Below the pieces are notes generated by a model. That model worked only from the letters and a program-made list of their open reading frames with translations, was not told the origin of the DNA and ran no database searches. The position numbers were made by a program, and so were the translations under genes. From assembly GCF_008633915.1 (NCBI RefSeq), contig NZ_VJNV01000005.1, forward strand, positions 1 through 52,115: 52,115 nucleotides of DNA. Reading direction: 5' to 3'. The DNA is from Campylobacter sp. LR291e. Lineage in GTDB: Bacteria > Campylobacterota > Campylobacteria > Campylobacterales > Campylobacteraceae. How positions within the stretch are numbered: position 1 is the first letter of the stretch; each line of letters starts with the position of its first letter. This document shows, in pieces, positions 17,929 through 28,221 of the stretch.

Positions 17929-18480
17929 ATGCAAGTTTATATCATTCATGGCTTTGAGTCTAATCCTAAAAGAAACTGGTTTCCTTGGCTACAAGAAAAC
18001 TTAATTTTAAATAATATCAATGCTTTTACACCAACTTTGCCAAATTCTAGTACTCCTAATGTTGATGAATGGCTAGAAACTTTAAGCAAAGAATGTAAAA
18101 ATATAGATGAAAATACCTATTTTGTAGCACATAGCCTAGGTTGTCTTATTACTTTGCTTTTTTTGCAAAAGATAAATAAAAAAATCGGTGGCATTATCTT
18201 AGTTTCTGGTTTTTCAAAGCTTGTAAATCACTTGCCCTTATTAGAAAATTTTACAAAAACAAGCCTTGATTATGAAAATTTAATAAAGCTTAGTCCAAAA
18301 AGACTTATAATAGCTGCAAGGGATGATTATATAATACCTCTTAATTTAACCCATAATTTAGCTAAAAATTTAAGGGCTAGTTATGTTGAGTTTGAAAAAG
18401 GTGGACATTTTATGCAAGAAGATGGCTTTACTAAAATGCCATTAATTTTAAATACGCTTTTGTATTTTAATAAATTCTAA
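17929..18480 (+). CDS. RBBP9/YdeN-type serine hydrolase
   Basis: This is a 183-residue small alpha/beta hydrolase. It begins VYIIHGFESNPKRNWFPWL, typical of the RBBP9/YdeN family. The nucleophile serine lies in FVAHSLGCL (about residue 67), an acid in ARDDYIIP (about residue 145), and histidine in KGGHFMQEDG (about residue 163), so the triad is complete. There is no signal peptide, which implies a cytosolic enzyme. The natural substrate is unknown for most members. It appears to be monocistronic, with a promoter right after the trxB terminator. Confidence 0.85.
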   Translation: MQVYIIHGFESNPKRNWFPWLQENLILNNINAFTPTLPNSSTPNVDEWLETLSKECKNIDENTYFVAHSLGCLITLLFLQKINKKIGGIILVSGFSKLVNHLPLLENFTKTSLDYENLIKLSPKRLIIAARDDYIIPLNLTHNLAKNLRASYVEFEKGGHFMQEDGFTKMPLILNTLLYFNKF

Positions 18481-18557
18481 AAAAGATAAATATTTTTTCT
18501 TATTTATTATAAATTTTATGATAGGATTTTAAGATAAATTTTTAAAAAGGAGAAAAA

Positions 18558-19208
18558 ATGTTTGAATTAAGAACACTTCCCTATGATACAGGTTCTTTTG
18601 TAGGTTTTTTAAGTGCTGAAACTTTTTCTTATCATCATGGAAAACACCATCAAACCTATGTTAATAATCTTAACAATCTCATTAGTGGCAATGAGTTTGA
18701 AAATAAGGACTTAGTAAGCATTATTAAGGGTTCAAGTGGTGGAATTTTCAATAACGCAGCTCAAGTTTATAATCATGATTTTTATTTTGACTGTATTCAA
18801 CCTATCTGTAAACAGCCTTTTGAGGATATAAGAGATGATTTAAAACTTGCCATTGAAAAAGATTTTGGCAGTTTGGATAATTTTAAAACTGAGTTTATAA
18901 AAGGGGCTACTGGCGTATTTGGTTCTGGTTGGTTTTGGTTAGTTTATAATACAAAGACAAAAAAATTAGAATTAGTAGGCACCTCAAATGCAGCCACTCC
19001 AATAGTTGATGATAAAATTCCACTTCTTGTTGTAGATGTTTGGGAACATGCTTATTATGTTGACCATCGCAATGCCCGTCCTGCATACTTAGAAAAGTTT
19101 TTTGGACATATTAACTGGGTTTTTGTATCTGTTAGCTATGAGTGGGCATTAAAAGAAGGTATGAATTCAGTTAGCTTTTATGCTAATAAACTTCACCCAA
19201 TCAATTAA
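18558..19208 (+). CDS. sodB: Iron superoxide dismutase
   Basis: SodB converts superoxide to peroxide and oxygen. It has 216 residues. Metal ligands are visible as His in FSYHHGKHHQTYVNNL, His in QVYNHDFYF, and Asp and His in VVDVWEHAYYVDHRNARP. FGSGWFWLVY and the overall sequence favour the iron type. The ATG follows AAGGAG. It is the only Sod gene in the window. The gene ends at a bidirectional hairpin facing nspC. Confidence 0.96.
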   Translation: MFELRTLPYDTGSFVGFLSAETFSYHHGKHHQTYVNNLNNLISGNEFENKDLVSIIKGSSGGIFNNAAQVYNHDFYFDCIQPICKQPFEDIRDDLKLAIEKDFGSLDNFKTEFIKGATGVFGSGWFWLVYNTKTKKLELVGTSNAATPIVDDKIPLLVVDVWEHAYYVDHRNARPAYLEKFFGHINWVFVSVSYEWALKEGMNSVSFYANKLHPIN

Positions 19209-19209
19209 A

Positions 19210-19233
19210 TTTTTAAGCCTTCGGGCTTAAAAA
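19210..19233. terminator. Bidirectional terminator between sodB and nspC
   Basis: TTTTTAAGCC (19210-19219), TTCG loop and GGCTTAAAAA (19224-19233) form a perfect stem. The T runs at one end and A runs at the other serve both convergent genes. Confidence 0.9.
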
Positions 19234-20394
19234 TTAATTTCTTCTTCTAAATTCCTCATAATCAAATTTTCTTATCATTTTAAGTTCATTTTTTGCGTTT
19301 AAAAACATTAAGTTTGGCAATCTCACGCCATTAAAGGTAGTATTTTTTACAATGCTATAATGAATTTGGTCTAAAAAAATGATTTTATCACCCCTTTTTA
19401 ATGGCTTTTTAAAGGCGTACTCTCCCATAATATCACCAGCCAAGCAAGTATTTCCACCTAGCAAATAAGCAAATTCGCCCTTTTTAAGCTTTGAAATTTT
19501 TTCATTATTCCTAGTTTTAAGTATCCTAGCATTTGCTACTTCGCTAGTATAAGGCATTATGATAGTATCTGGCATATGGGCTTCGCTTGAAGTATCTAGT
19601 ATGGCTATGTTTTTTTCATTTTTTACTATGTCAATTACACTTGCTACTAAAACCCCTGTTTGCCAGCCTATAGCCTCGCCTGGTTCTAAATAAATTTGAG
19701 TTCCAAATTTATCGCTAAATTTTTTACATAAATTAATTAATTTTTTTATATCATAACTCTTTTTTGTGATATGATGACCCCCTCCAAAATTTACCCATTT
19801 TACATGCTTTAAAAATGGCTTAAATTTCTTTTCAAAGGCTTTTAAAACAAGTTCTAAGGAGTTAGCACTTTCTTCGCAAAGTGCGTGAAAATGTAGCCCA
19901 TTGATTTCGCTTAAATCAGCATTTTTTAAATCCTTTGCTAGTATCCCAAGCCTTGAAAATCTACCACAAGGATTATAAATTTCTTTTGGGGCCACTGAAA
20001 ATTCTACATTGCAACGAAGTCCTATTTGTTTATTTGCCTTTTTTACTTTATCCTTATAAAGTTCAAATTGATTTAAAGAATTAAAAACTATATGATTAGA
20101 CAAAGCTATAATCTCATCTATCTCATCATCCTTAAAGGCAGGGGAGAAGGTGTGAATTTCTTTATCCATAAATTCTTTTGCAAATTTCGCCTCCCAAAGC
20201 CCACTACAAGTAGCTCCGTGTAGATATTCTCCAACTATTTTTAAAGATTTACTAAATGCAAAACCCTTCAAGGCTAAAAGTATTTTTGCCCCACTTTTTT
20301 CACTGATACTAGCTAGAAGTTCGCAATTTTTTCTAAGAAGATTTTCTTCTAAAACATAGGCTGGGGTTGAAATTTTACTTGCATACTCAAACAT
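19234..20394 (-). CDS. nspC: Carboxynorspermidine decarboxylase
   Basis: NspC is a PLP fold-III decarboxylase that removes CO2 from carboxyspermidine (or carboxynorspermidine). It completes the spermidine route used by Campylobacter in place of SAM decarboxylase. It has 386 residues. The PLP lysine is in ILLALKGFAF (about residue 43), and the active-site cysteine segment is GGNTCLAGDIMGEY (about residues 308-321). The partner carboxyspermidine dehydrogenase is not in this window. The ATG follows AGGAAT. It is divergent from moaD. Confidence 0.94.
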   Translation of the reverse strand: MFEYASKISTPAYVLEENLLRKNCELLASISEKSGAKILLALKGFAFSKSLKIVGEYLHGATCSGLWEAKFAKEFMDKEIHTFSPAFKDDEIDEIIALSNHIVFNSLNQFELYKDKVKKANKQIGLRCNVEFSVAPKEIYNPCGRFSRLGILAKDLKNADLSEINGLHFHALCEESANSLELVLKAFEKKFKPFLKHVKWVNFGGGHHITKKSYDIKKLINLCKKFSDKFGTQIYLEPGEAIGWQTGVLVASVIDIVKNEKNIAILDTSSEAHMPDTIIMPYTSEVANARILKTRNNEKISKLKKGEFAYLLGGNTCLAGDIMGEYAFKKPLKRGDKIIFLDQIHYSIVKNTTFNGVRLPNLMFLNAKNELKMIRKFDYEEFRRRN

Positions 20395-20476
20395 TTTATT
20401 CCTAAACTTATGAATTTATAAAGAAAAATAATAGTAAAATTAAAGGAAATTTTAGCTTAAATAAGAGGAAGATAAT

Positions 20477-20698
20477 ATGATAGAAATTGAATTTTTAGGT
20501 CCTATAAAAAAAGATAAAATCAAAATCAAGGCCTCTTCTTTAAAAGAGGTAAAAGAAATTTTAAAGCAAGATGAAAGCCTTAAAGAATGGCTTAGCCTTT
20601 GTGCAGTGTCTTTAAATGATGAACTTATTTTTGATGAAAATCAAAGTTTAAAACCAGGTGATAGATTAGCCCTTTTACCACCAGTTTGTGGAGGTTAA
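20477..20698 (+). CDS. moaD: Molybdopterin synthase small subunit MoaD
   Basis: This is a 73-residue ubiquitin-like sulfur carrier ending in PPVCGG, the C-terminal Gly-Gly that becomes a thiocarboxylate. With MoaE it converts cyclic pyranopterin monophosphate to molybdopterin. AGAGGAAG precedes the ATG. The moaE ribosome site lies inside its last codons, so the pair is translationally coupled. Confidence 0.93.
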   Translation: MIEIEFLGPIKKDKIKIKASSLKEVKEILKQDESLKEWLSLCAVSLNDELIFDENQSLKPGDRLALLPPVCGG

Positions 20699-20699
20699 A

Positions 20700-21137
20700 A
20701 TGTTTGAGTTATATAAGGGAGCACTTGATATAACAAAAATTTATGCAAAATGGTATGAATTTGCACTTGATAAAAATCATGGGGCTTTGGTTACCTTTTG
20801 TGGCATTGTAAGGGATGAAAATGACATTAGTGGTCTTAGTTTTGATATTTATGAACCCTTGCTTAATGCTTGGTTTAAAAAATGGTGTGATAAAGTGCAA
20901 AAGGATAATGTTTATTTAATGTTTGCCCATTCCATAGGCGAAGTTAAAATTCATCAAAGTTCTTATTTTGCAGGAATTTTAAGCAAACAAAGAAAATTAG
21001 GACTTGCTTTGATAAATGATTTTGTAGAAGATTTTAAAAAAAGTGCACCCATTTGGAAATACGATATAAAAAATAATGAATTAATTTACGCAAAAGAACG
21101 TTCAAAGCCCTTAAAAGGAGCAGGAATTTTAAGTTAA
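20700..21137 (+). CDS. moaE: Molybdopterin synthase large subunit MoaE
   Basis: This is the catalytic subunit of molybdopterin synthase, 145 residues from the ATG at 20700, which has GGAGG (20690-20694) upstream. A longer frame from a GTG at 20688 would consume that ribosome site. Family motifs include GALVTFCGIVRDEN, MFAHSIGEVKI and the C-terminal PIWKYD, with the active-site lysines further back (the last in KERSKPLKG). moeA follows 10 bp later with its own AAAGGAG. Confidence 0.94.
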   Translation: MFELYKGALDITKIYAKWYEFALDKNHGALVTFCGIVRDENDISGLSFDIYEPLLNAWFKKWCDKVQKDNVYLMFAHSIGEVKIHQSSYFAGILSKQRKLGLALINDFVEDFKKSAPIWKYDIKNNELIYAKERSKPLKGAGILS

Positions 21138-21147
21138 AGGAGAGTTT

Positions 21148-22329
21148 ATGTTAAGTTATGAAGAAGCTTTAAAGATTTTACATACTCATATTAAGCCTTA
21201 TGAAAGGATTGAAAAAATAATTTTAACTGAGTGTTTGGGGCGAATTTTAGCTGTTGATATAGTGGCTAAGGATAATTATCCTAAGCATTTAATCGCCTCA
21301 ATGGATGGTTATGCAGTGAAATTTAGCGAACAAAATAATACTTTAAAGGTACTAGGAATTACAAAAGCAGGGAGCATGCCTGAGTTTAAATTAAATACTA
21401 ATGAATGTGTTAAAACCTTTACAGGTTCTTTAATGTGTGAGGGTAGTGATACTTTAGTACCCGTTGAAAATGTGGAGTTAAATGGAAATTTATTAAAGAT
21501 TAAAGAGGTGGTTAAGGAAGGCTTTGCAGTAAGAAAGATAGCTGAAAGTTATAAAGGTGGTGAGATTTTACTTAAAAAAGGAACTAAGCTTGATTATAGT
21601 GAGTTAGGGCTTTTGGCTGAACTTGGAATAATCCATGTTAGTGTTTTTGTAAAACCTATAATCGGCATTTTAAGTAGTGGAGATGAGTTAAAAGACCTTG
21701 GAGAATGCGTAGAAAATGAAGCCCAGCTTCGTTCTTCAAATCATATAGCACTGGCAAATTTAGCTAAAAAATTGTCTTGTCAAGCTAGAATTTATGAGCT
21801 TTTAAAGGATGATAAAAATTTGGTTAAAGATGCTATTTTAAACGCTTTGCAAAGTTGCGATATTTTAATTACCACAGGTGGCGTTTCTATGGGGGATTTT
21901 GATTTTTTAAAAGAATTTATGCAAGAATATAACCCGATTATTAATAAGGTTAGCATAAAGCCTGGCCGTCACATTAAAATAGCTAAGATAAATGAAAAAT
22001 TTATTATTGCCTTGCCTGGTTTTCCATATTCTTCTATGGTTATGTTTAATCTTTTCGTGCGTGAAATTTTAAATGTGTGGTTCTTGCAAAAAAAGGATTA
22101 TTTTTTCAAGGCATTTTTAAGGGGTAAATATAAGAAAAAGTCTAAATATTTAGAATTTGTAGCCGTTAATCTTAACTTTGAAGATGGAAAAATTTATGTA
22201 AATTTAAAGGATAAAAAAGAAGGTTCAAGTGCGATTTTAAACAATCTTAACAATAAGGCTGCATTAATGTGTATAAGCAAGGAATTTACTAGTGATAATG
22301 AGTTAGTAGATATAGTGCTAATGCCTTAA
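21148..22329 (+). CDS. moeA: Molybdopterin molybdenumtransferase MoeA
   Basis: MoeA inserts molybdate into adenylated molybdopterin. It has 393 residues. SMDGYAVKFSE (about residues 51-61) and TGSLMCEGSDTLVPVE are the N-terminal motifs. The MPT-binding domain has GILSSGDEL, TTGGVSMGDFDFL and ALPGFPYSSMVMF, the last replacing the more common GNPVS form. I recall C. jejuni also carrying two MoeA-like genes, this locus matching the second. It is the third gene of moaD-moaE-moeA. It is convergent with the following YrdC-domain gene with no gap. Confidence 0.92.
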   Translation: MLSYEEALKILHTHIKPYERIEKIILTECLGRILAVDIVAKDNYPKHLIASMDGYAVKFSEQNNTLKVLGITKAGSMPEFKLNTNECVKTFTGSLMCEGSDTLVPVENVELNGNLLKIKEVVKEGFAVRKIAESYKGGEILLKKGTKLDYSELGLLAELGIIHVSVFVKPIIGILSSGDELKDLGECVENEAQLRSSNHIALANLAKKLSCQARIYELLKDDKNLVKDAILNALQSCDILITTGGVSMGDFDFLKEFMQEYNPIINKVSIKPGRHIKIAKINEKFIIALPGFPYSSMVMFNLFVREILNVWFLQKKDYFFKAFLRGKYKKKSKYLEFVAVNLNFEDGKIYVNLKDKKEGSSAILNNLNNKAALMCISKEFTSDNELVDIVLMP

Positions 22330-22767
22330 TTATCTAAGCTTTTTTAGCCTTGTTAAAGAAAGTTTAAAAATGCGTGAGGGTTTTGTTTCAAAAAAAATTT
22401 CTCCTACAATCTTATCTGCCACACTTTTTGCCCATTCTTCATTAAATTTTTGATTGTGTTTATTAGCTGAGCTTGAAAACATGGGGCCGTGTTCTTTTAA
22501 AAATAAAGAATGCTTACAATCTTTCACAACGCGAATTGCTTTTTTATTTGGATAAATAAAGCTTGTTTTTCTAGCCTTTCTTATAAGATTTTTAAAATTA
22601 TGTGGCACTCTTGTAAAATTTTGTAGTTCCTTAAAACTTGCCAAGCTAAGTACGCAAGGGGTATTTAAGGGTCTTTGTTTTAATTTATTTAATGTGCTTT
22701 CATCCTTGCTTAAAAAGCCTATTGTAGTATCAGTTTGTACTAAGAAAATTTTATTTTTCATACTCAT
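22330..22767 (-). CDS. Short Sua5/YciO/YrdC-domain protein
   Basis: The sequence KIFLVQTDTTIGFLS, then KQRPLNTPCVLSLASF and GPMFSSSANKHNQ, follows the YrdC fold of the TsaC/Sua5 family that makes threonylcarbamoyl-AMP for tRNA t6A. At about 145 residues it is shorter than typical TsaC (around 190). Likely starts are ATG 22767 or 22761. Both lie inside the end of the upstream methyltransferase gene, giving an 11-17 bp overlap. It is not clear that this is the cell's t6A enzyme, since short YrdC-like proteins of unknown role exist. Confidence 0.75.
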   Translation of the reverse strand: MSMKNKIFLVQTDTTIGFLSKDESTLNKLKQRPLNTPCVLSLASFKELQNFTRVPHNFKNLIRKARKTSFIYPNKKAIRVVKDCKHSLFLKEHGPMFSSSANKHNQKFNEEWAKSVADKIVGEIFFETKPSRIFKLSLTRLKKLR

Positions 22768-23806
22768 AACGCAAAGAATCAATGGATTTTAAGGCATCAT
22801 TTCTTAACACATAAAAAAAATTCCAACCATTATGATTTTTTTTATTTAAGTGTTTTGCTGCCATTTTGTGAATGCTTAAAAGTTCTTTTTTATCTCTTAC
22901 TTTATTATCTTGTTTTAAGGTGCAAATAAAATTTTTATTTTTATCATAAAATTTTTCATTATCTTTTAAAAGACCGACCTTTTTTAAGCTTTCTAAACTA
23001 ATGCGAGGAGGCTTGATTTCTAATTTTGCTTGGGTTAGTTCATTTGAAATAGTTTTAATGTTTTTTATACGAATTTTTGCAGAATCGATATAAATTTTAT
23101 TTTCTTCAATGCCTAAAAAATGACGTCCTAAACGCCTAGCTACTGCCCCTGTGGTACCCGTTCCAAAAAATGGGTCAAGGATTAAATCCTTTTCTTTAGA
23201 ATTAGAAAGAATGATTTTTTCAAGTAAAAGTTCAGGTTTTTGCGTAGAATGTAACTTTTTATTATTTTTATCCTTTAATCTTTCATTGCCCGTACAAAGT
23301 GCTAAATTCCATACGCTTTTTTCTTGTTTGTTATTGTTTAAAAATTTCATAGTTTTATAATTAAAGGTATATTTTGAATTTTTATTTTTAGCACACCAAA
23401 TAAGGCTTTCATGGCTATTGCAAAATCTAGTACCCTTAAAATTTGGCACAGGATTAGTCTTTGCCCAAATGATATCATTTAAGACCCAAAAGCCCAAATT
23501 TTGCATAATGTAACCTATTCTAAAAATATTTTGAAAGGACCCAATTACCCAAATACTGCCATTATCTTTTAAAATTCTTTTACATTCTTTAAGCCACTTA
23601 TGACAAAATTTATCATAGGCCTCAAAGCTTTCAAATTTATCCCATTTATCATCTACTCCATTAAATTTTTCCCCATTAACCCTTAAAAGTTCGTTTTGTG
23701 TTTGCATAAAATAAGGAGGGTCTGCAAAGATTAAATCAACGCTTTTACTAGGTAAATCCTTTAAAATTTGCACGCAATCGCCTTGCAAAATAATATCTTT
23801 TTTCAT
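22751..23806 (-). CDS. Beta-class DNA adenine methyltransferase (HinfI/CcrM-like)
   Basis: This is a 351-residue modification methylase with the catalytic motif first (LIFADPPYF, about residues 27-35) and the SAM motif later (DPFFGTGTTG, about residue 206). That is the beta-class order. The stretch TNPVPNFKGTRFCNSHESLIW and a C-terminal extension of about 100 residues resemble M.HinfI and CcrM, which methylate GANTC. The N-terminal half also resembles DpnA. Specificity is therefore a guess. It lies 18 bp downstream of an endonuclease gene and belongs to a three-gene cassette. Adenine N6 methylation is expected. Confidence 0.88.
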   Translation of the reverse strand: MKKDIILQGDCVQILKDLPSKSVDLIFADPPYFMQTQNELLRVNGEKFNGVDDKWDKFESFEAYDKFCHKWLKECKRILKDNGSIWVIGSFQNIFRIGYIMQNLGFWVLNDIIWAKTNPVPNFKGTRFCNSHESLIWCAKNKNSKYTFNYKTMKFLNNNKQEKSVWNLALCTGNERLKDKNNKKLHSTQKPELLLEKIILSNSKEKDLILDPFFGTGTTGAVARRLGRHFLGIEENKIYIDSAKIRIKNIKTISNELTQAKLEIKPPRISLESLKKVGLLKDNEKFYDKNKNFICTLKQDNKVRDKKELLSIHKMAAKHLNKKNHNGWNFFYVLRNDALKSIDSLRYEYEK

Positions 23807-23824
23807 TTGAGTCCTTGTGAAATT

Positions 23825-24590
23825 TTAATTTTTATTTATAATTTTAAATTTTTTACTATTTTTTAGAAAAATACTATTATAATTTAAAATATCATTAAAA
23901 CCAAATTCCCAAATCAAAAATTTATTATCTCTTTTTTCAAAAAATAGTGCAATAACTTCTTTTTGAGTGTGAATTTGCCATTGACGCATAGGATAATATA
24001 GTTGTCGAATGATAACATTTTTGGTATTTTTATTTTTGGCTTCTACTAGGACAATTTTATCTCTTCCTTCAAATCCGCTATCAACTTCTGTTTGCACAGA
24101 TTTTACATTGATATTTTGATATAAATTTGTATTAAAGCTAAATTGTGGTGTATATTTGCGCCCGCGAATGCTTAAAACTAAGCTTTCATCATTTAAAAAG
24201 GTTCTAATAAGACTTGAGGCATATGCAAAATCTAAATGTTGCATTTCAGAATCCCCAATACTAGAGCTTTTTAATTCAAAATTAAGTTTGCTAGCATAAT
24301 GAATGGAATTTGTCGTGATATTAGGAATATCAATATATCCTTCACCTTTACAAATCACATATTCTCCGTTTTTTATAGGCAAAATAAAAAGTTCATTTTC
24401 TATAAAAATTTCAGGTCTTTCTTCCCTACTATCTTGTTTGCATAAAATACGAACTTCCTTTTGTGAGGTTTTATTAAAATCTTTTACACATTTTTTTATA
24501 GATTGGGCATTAATAAAAAATGGTTTGTTATCAAAATTATGTTTTGTTATTTGCAATTTATCAAATATAGTTTTCCAACTTTCATTATTC

Positions 24591-24598
<8 letters not shown>
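23825..24598 (-). CDS. Probable type II restriction endonuclease
   Basis: This 257-residue protein lies between two DNA methyltransferase genes. A PD-(D/E)xK-like catalytic set is visible: Glu171/Asp173 in QTEVDSGFEGRD and Glu186/Lys188 in IVLVEAKN. SSIGDSEMQHLDFAYASSLI is a second conserved-looking block, and RQLYYPMRQW follows the active site. The sequence does not resemble R.DpnII as I know it. The start overlaps the upstream methyltransferase stop as ATGA. The cleavage site and cofactor use cannot be read from the sequence. No frameshift or stop is present, so it looks functional. Confidence 0.78.
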
Positions 24599-26223
<1,625 letters not shown>

Positions 26224-26267
26224 TTATAGAAGTATGGCAAATTTCAAGTAAAAACTAAATTAAATTT

Positions 26268-27146
26268 TTAAAGCTTGCCGATTATCAAAGGGTTAAAGGC
26301 CTTTATAGAAACTACTAGGGTATCGCCTATTTTAATATCCTTGTAGGTGTTTTCAAATTCATCTTGACTAAGGGTAATTTTAATAATATCTTGATTTAAT
26401 AAAAGCGTTAAAACATACATAATATCGCTTTTATTAATGTCTAGCAAAACAGCACTAAGTCTAAGTTTAGCACTTAAATTTGAATGAGTGAAAAATTCCT
26501 TAGTCTTAGCATCCTTTACTATTCGTCCATTTTTTATTTCAATTACTCTTTGTCCAAGTTTGTAAATTTCTGATAAATCATGGCTTACAAGCAAGGTAGT
26601 AATACCAAAATGATTTAGAGTCTTTGCTAGTTCATCTTGCAAGTGAGAACGCATTTTAAAATCCAATGCACTTAAGGGCTCATCCAAAAGTAAAATTTTA
26701 GGCTTTCTAGCAAGGGCCCTCGCAAGTGCTACGCGTTGAGCTTGTCCGCCTGATAATTCCTTAGGATAAGAGTGTTCAAGCTTTTTAAGCTCCATTACTT
26801 CCAAAAGCTCATCAATCCTTTTTTTATCATTACTTGCATAGGATACATTTTGTCTAACATTTAAATTTGGAAATAAGGCATAGTCTTGAAACATAAAACC
26901 TATACGTCTTTTTTGAGGTGCTAAATTTATGCCTTTTTTTGTATCAAGCCAAACTTCGTTTTCAACATCTAATCTTCCAAAATTTGGGGTTAAAAGTCCT
27001 GATATAATTCTAAGTAAGGTAGTCTTTCCAACTCCACTTTCACCAAATAAAACTGAAATTTTGCCATCTTCTAGGCTTGTTTTAAATTCTAAATTTAATA
27101 AACCTCTAACCGTGTTAATAGGGTGTTTTATATCAATATTTATCAT
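26268..27146 (-). CDS. modC: Molybdate ABC transporter ATPase ModC
   Basis: This is a 292-residue ABC ATPase. It has Walker A GESGVGKTTLL (about residues 35-45), signature LSGGQAQRVALARALA, Walker B ILLLDEPLSALD and switch His in LLVSHDLSE. A C-terminal regulatory portion follows. It energises molybdate uptake through ModB. It is the last gene of modA-TOBE-modB-modC. No ModE-type operator could be recognised upstream of the operon by eye. Confidence 0.94.
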   Translation of the reverse strand: MINIDIKHPINTVRGLLNLEFKTSLEDGKISVLFGESGVGKTTLLRIISGLLTPNFGRLDVENEVWLDTKKGINLAPQKRRIGFMFQDYALFPNLNVRQNVSYASNDKKRIDELLEVMELKKLEHSYPKELSGGQAQRVALARALARKPKILLLDEPLSALDFKMRSHLQDELAKTLNHFGITTLLVSHDLSEIYKLGQRVIEIKNGRIVKDAKTKEFFTHSNLSAKLRLSAVLLDINKSDIMYVLTLLLNQDIIKITLSQDEFENTYKDIKIGDTLVVSIKAFNPLIIGKL

Positions 27147-27153
27147 TTTTTAC

Positions 27154-27828
27154 CTAATAAGTGAATTTTTTATTTACAAAATAAAGGCTTAAAAGTATGA
27201 TAAAGCTTAAAGCAAAAAGCACAAAGGCATAATGGTGTGCAAGGGTGTAATTTAAGGCCTCAAGCTCATCATATATAGCAATACTAGCAACTAATGTTTC
27301 TCCCTTTTTGTGTCCACCTATCATCATAACAACGCCAAATTCACCAACCGTGTGTGCAAAGGCCATAACACAACCTGTAAAAATTCCAACCTTTGAATTT
27401 GGGATAATTACCCTAAAAAGCGTGGCAATCTTACCCTTGCCAAGTGTATAAGAAGCATCGATTAAATTTTTACTTACCGAAGCAAAGGCACTTTGTAAGG
27501 GATTTACCATAAAGGGTAGGGAAAAAAGCATGGAGGCAAATACAAGACCTTCAAAGGTAAAAACTAGGGTTAAATTAAAGTATTCTTTTAAAAATTGTCC
27601 GACTGTGCTGTTTGCTGAAAAGGTAACCAGTAAATAAAAACCTAAAACGCTAGGTGGTAAAACCAAAGGCATAGCTACAATTACTTGAAATATAGGTTTT
27701 AAAGGAAAGCGTACAAAGACAAAAAAATAAGCACAAAAAATACCTACAAAAAAAAGTAAAAAAGTGGTTATAAAAGAGAGTTTAAAAGTAAGCCACAGGG
27801 TCTCTAAAAAAGCACTATCAAGAAACAT
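27154..27828 (-). CDS. modB: Molybdate ABC transporter permease ModB
   Basis: This inner-membrane permease of 224 residues has about five to six transmembrane helices. The cytoplasmic EAA loop that contacts ModC is DASYTLGKGKIATLFRVIIP, with AHTVGEFGVVMMIGG after it, a segment typical of ModB. It starts immediately after the TOBE gene and is followed by modC after 7 bp. Confidence 0.95.
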   Translation of the reverse strand: MFLDSAFLETLWLTFKLSFITTFLLFFVGIFCAYFFVFVRFPLKPIFQVIVAMPLVLPPSVLGFYLLVTFSANSTVGQFLKEYFNLTLVFTFEGLVFASMLFSLPFMVNPLQSAFASVSKNLIDASYTLGKGKIATLFRVIIPNSKVGIFTGCVMAFAHTVGEFGVVMMIGGHKKGETLVASIAIYDELEALNYTLAHHYAFVLFALSFIILLSLYFVNKKFTY

Positions 27829-28221
27829 TTATATCCTTAAAGTTATATCATTTTCTTTAATAAAACAAAGTTTTTCTTCACCTTCTTTAAGCACCATTTC
27901 TTCGCCTTTCTTAGTTGTCACAATAGCACTCAAAGTTAAGCCTTGAAAATCAATAAAGACCTGCCATAAAAGTTTGCCTTTTACTATCTTTATAATCTTT
28001 GCTTTAAAAGTATTTTCAACGCTTAATTTTGAGTTTAAATCTGCAAGAAAAAGTTCATTTTCCTTAAAAAGCATTTCTATTTTATTATTTACTGCTAGAT
28101 TGTCTAAGCTTAATAAATCTATCATTAAAACACTAAAAACGACTTCATTAACGGATAAGCGGGCGATAACAATATCGCCCTCGTTACAAAGTTCTACAAC
28201 TTCACCAACTAAGATATTCAC
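27829..28221 (-). CDS. TOBE-domain molybdate-related protein
   Basis: This is a 130-residue cytosolic protein with no signal peptide or membrane segment. It lies inside the mod operon, overlapping modA by 4 bp and abutting modB. The C-terminal half (ENTFKAKIIKIVKGKLLWQV then GLTLSAIVTTKKGEEMVL) fits a TOBE/Mop-type molybdate-binding domain. A role in intracellular molybdate binding or sensing is inferred from the domain and position. The same gene order is known in C. jejuni. Confidence 0.7.
   Translation of the reverse strand: MNILVGEVVELCNEGDIVIARLSVNEVVFSVLMIDLLSLDNLAVNNKIEMLFKENELFLADLNSKLSVENTFKAKIIKIVKGKLLWQVFIDFQGLTLSAIVTTKKGEEMVLKEGEEKLCFIKENDITLRI

Noticed and set aside
20688-20699. 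GTG start for moaE giving four extra residues
   Set aside because: It would place the GGAGG ribosome site inside the coding region; ATG 20700 is correctly spaced.
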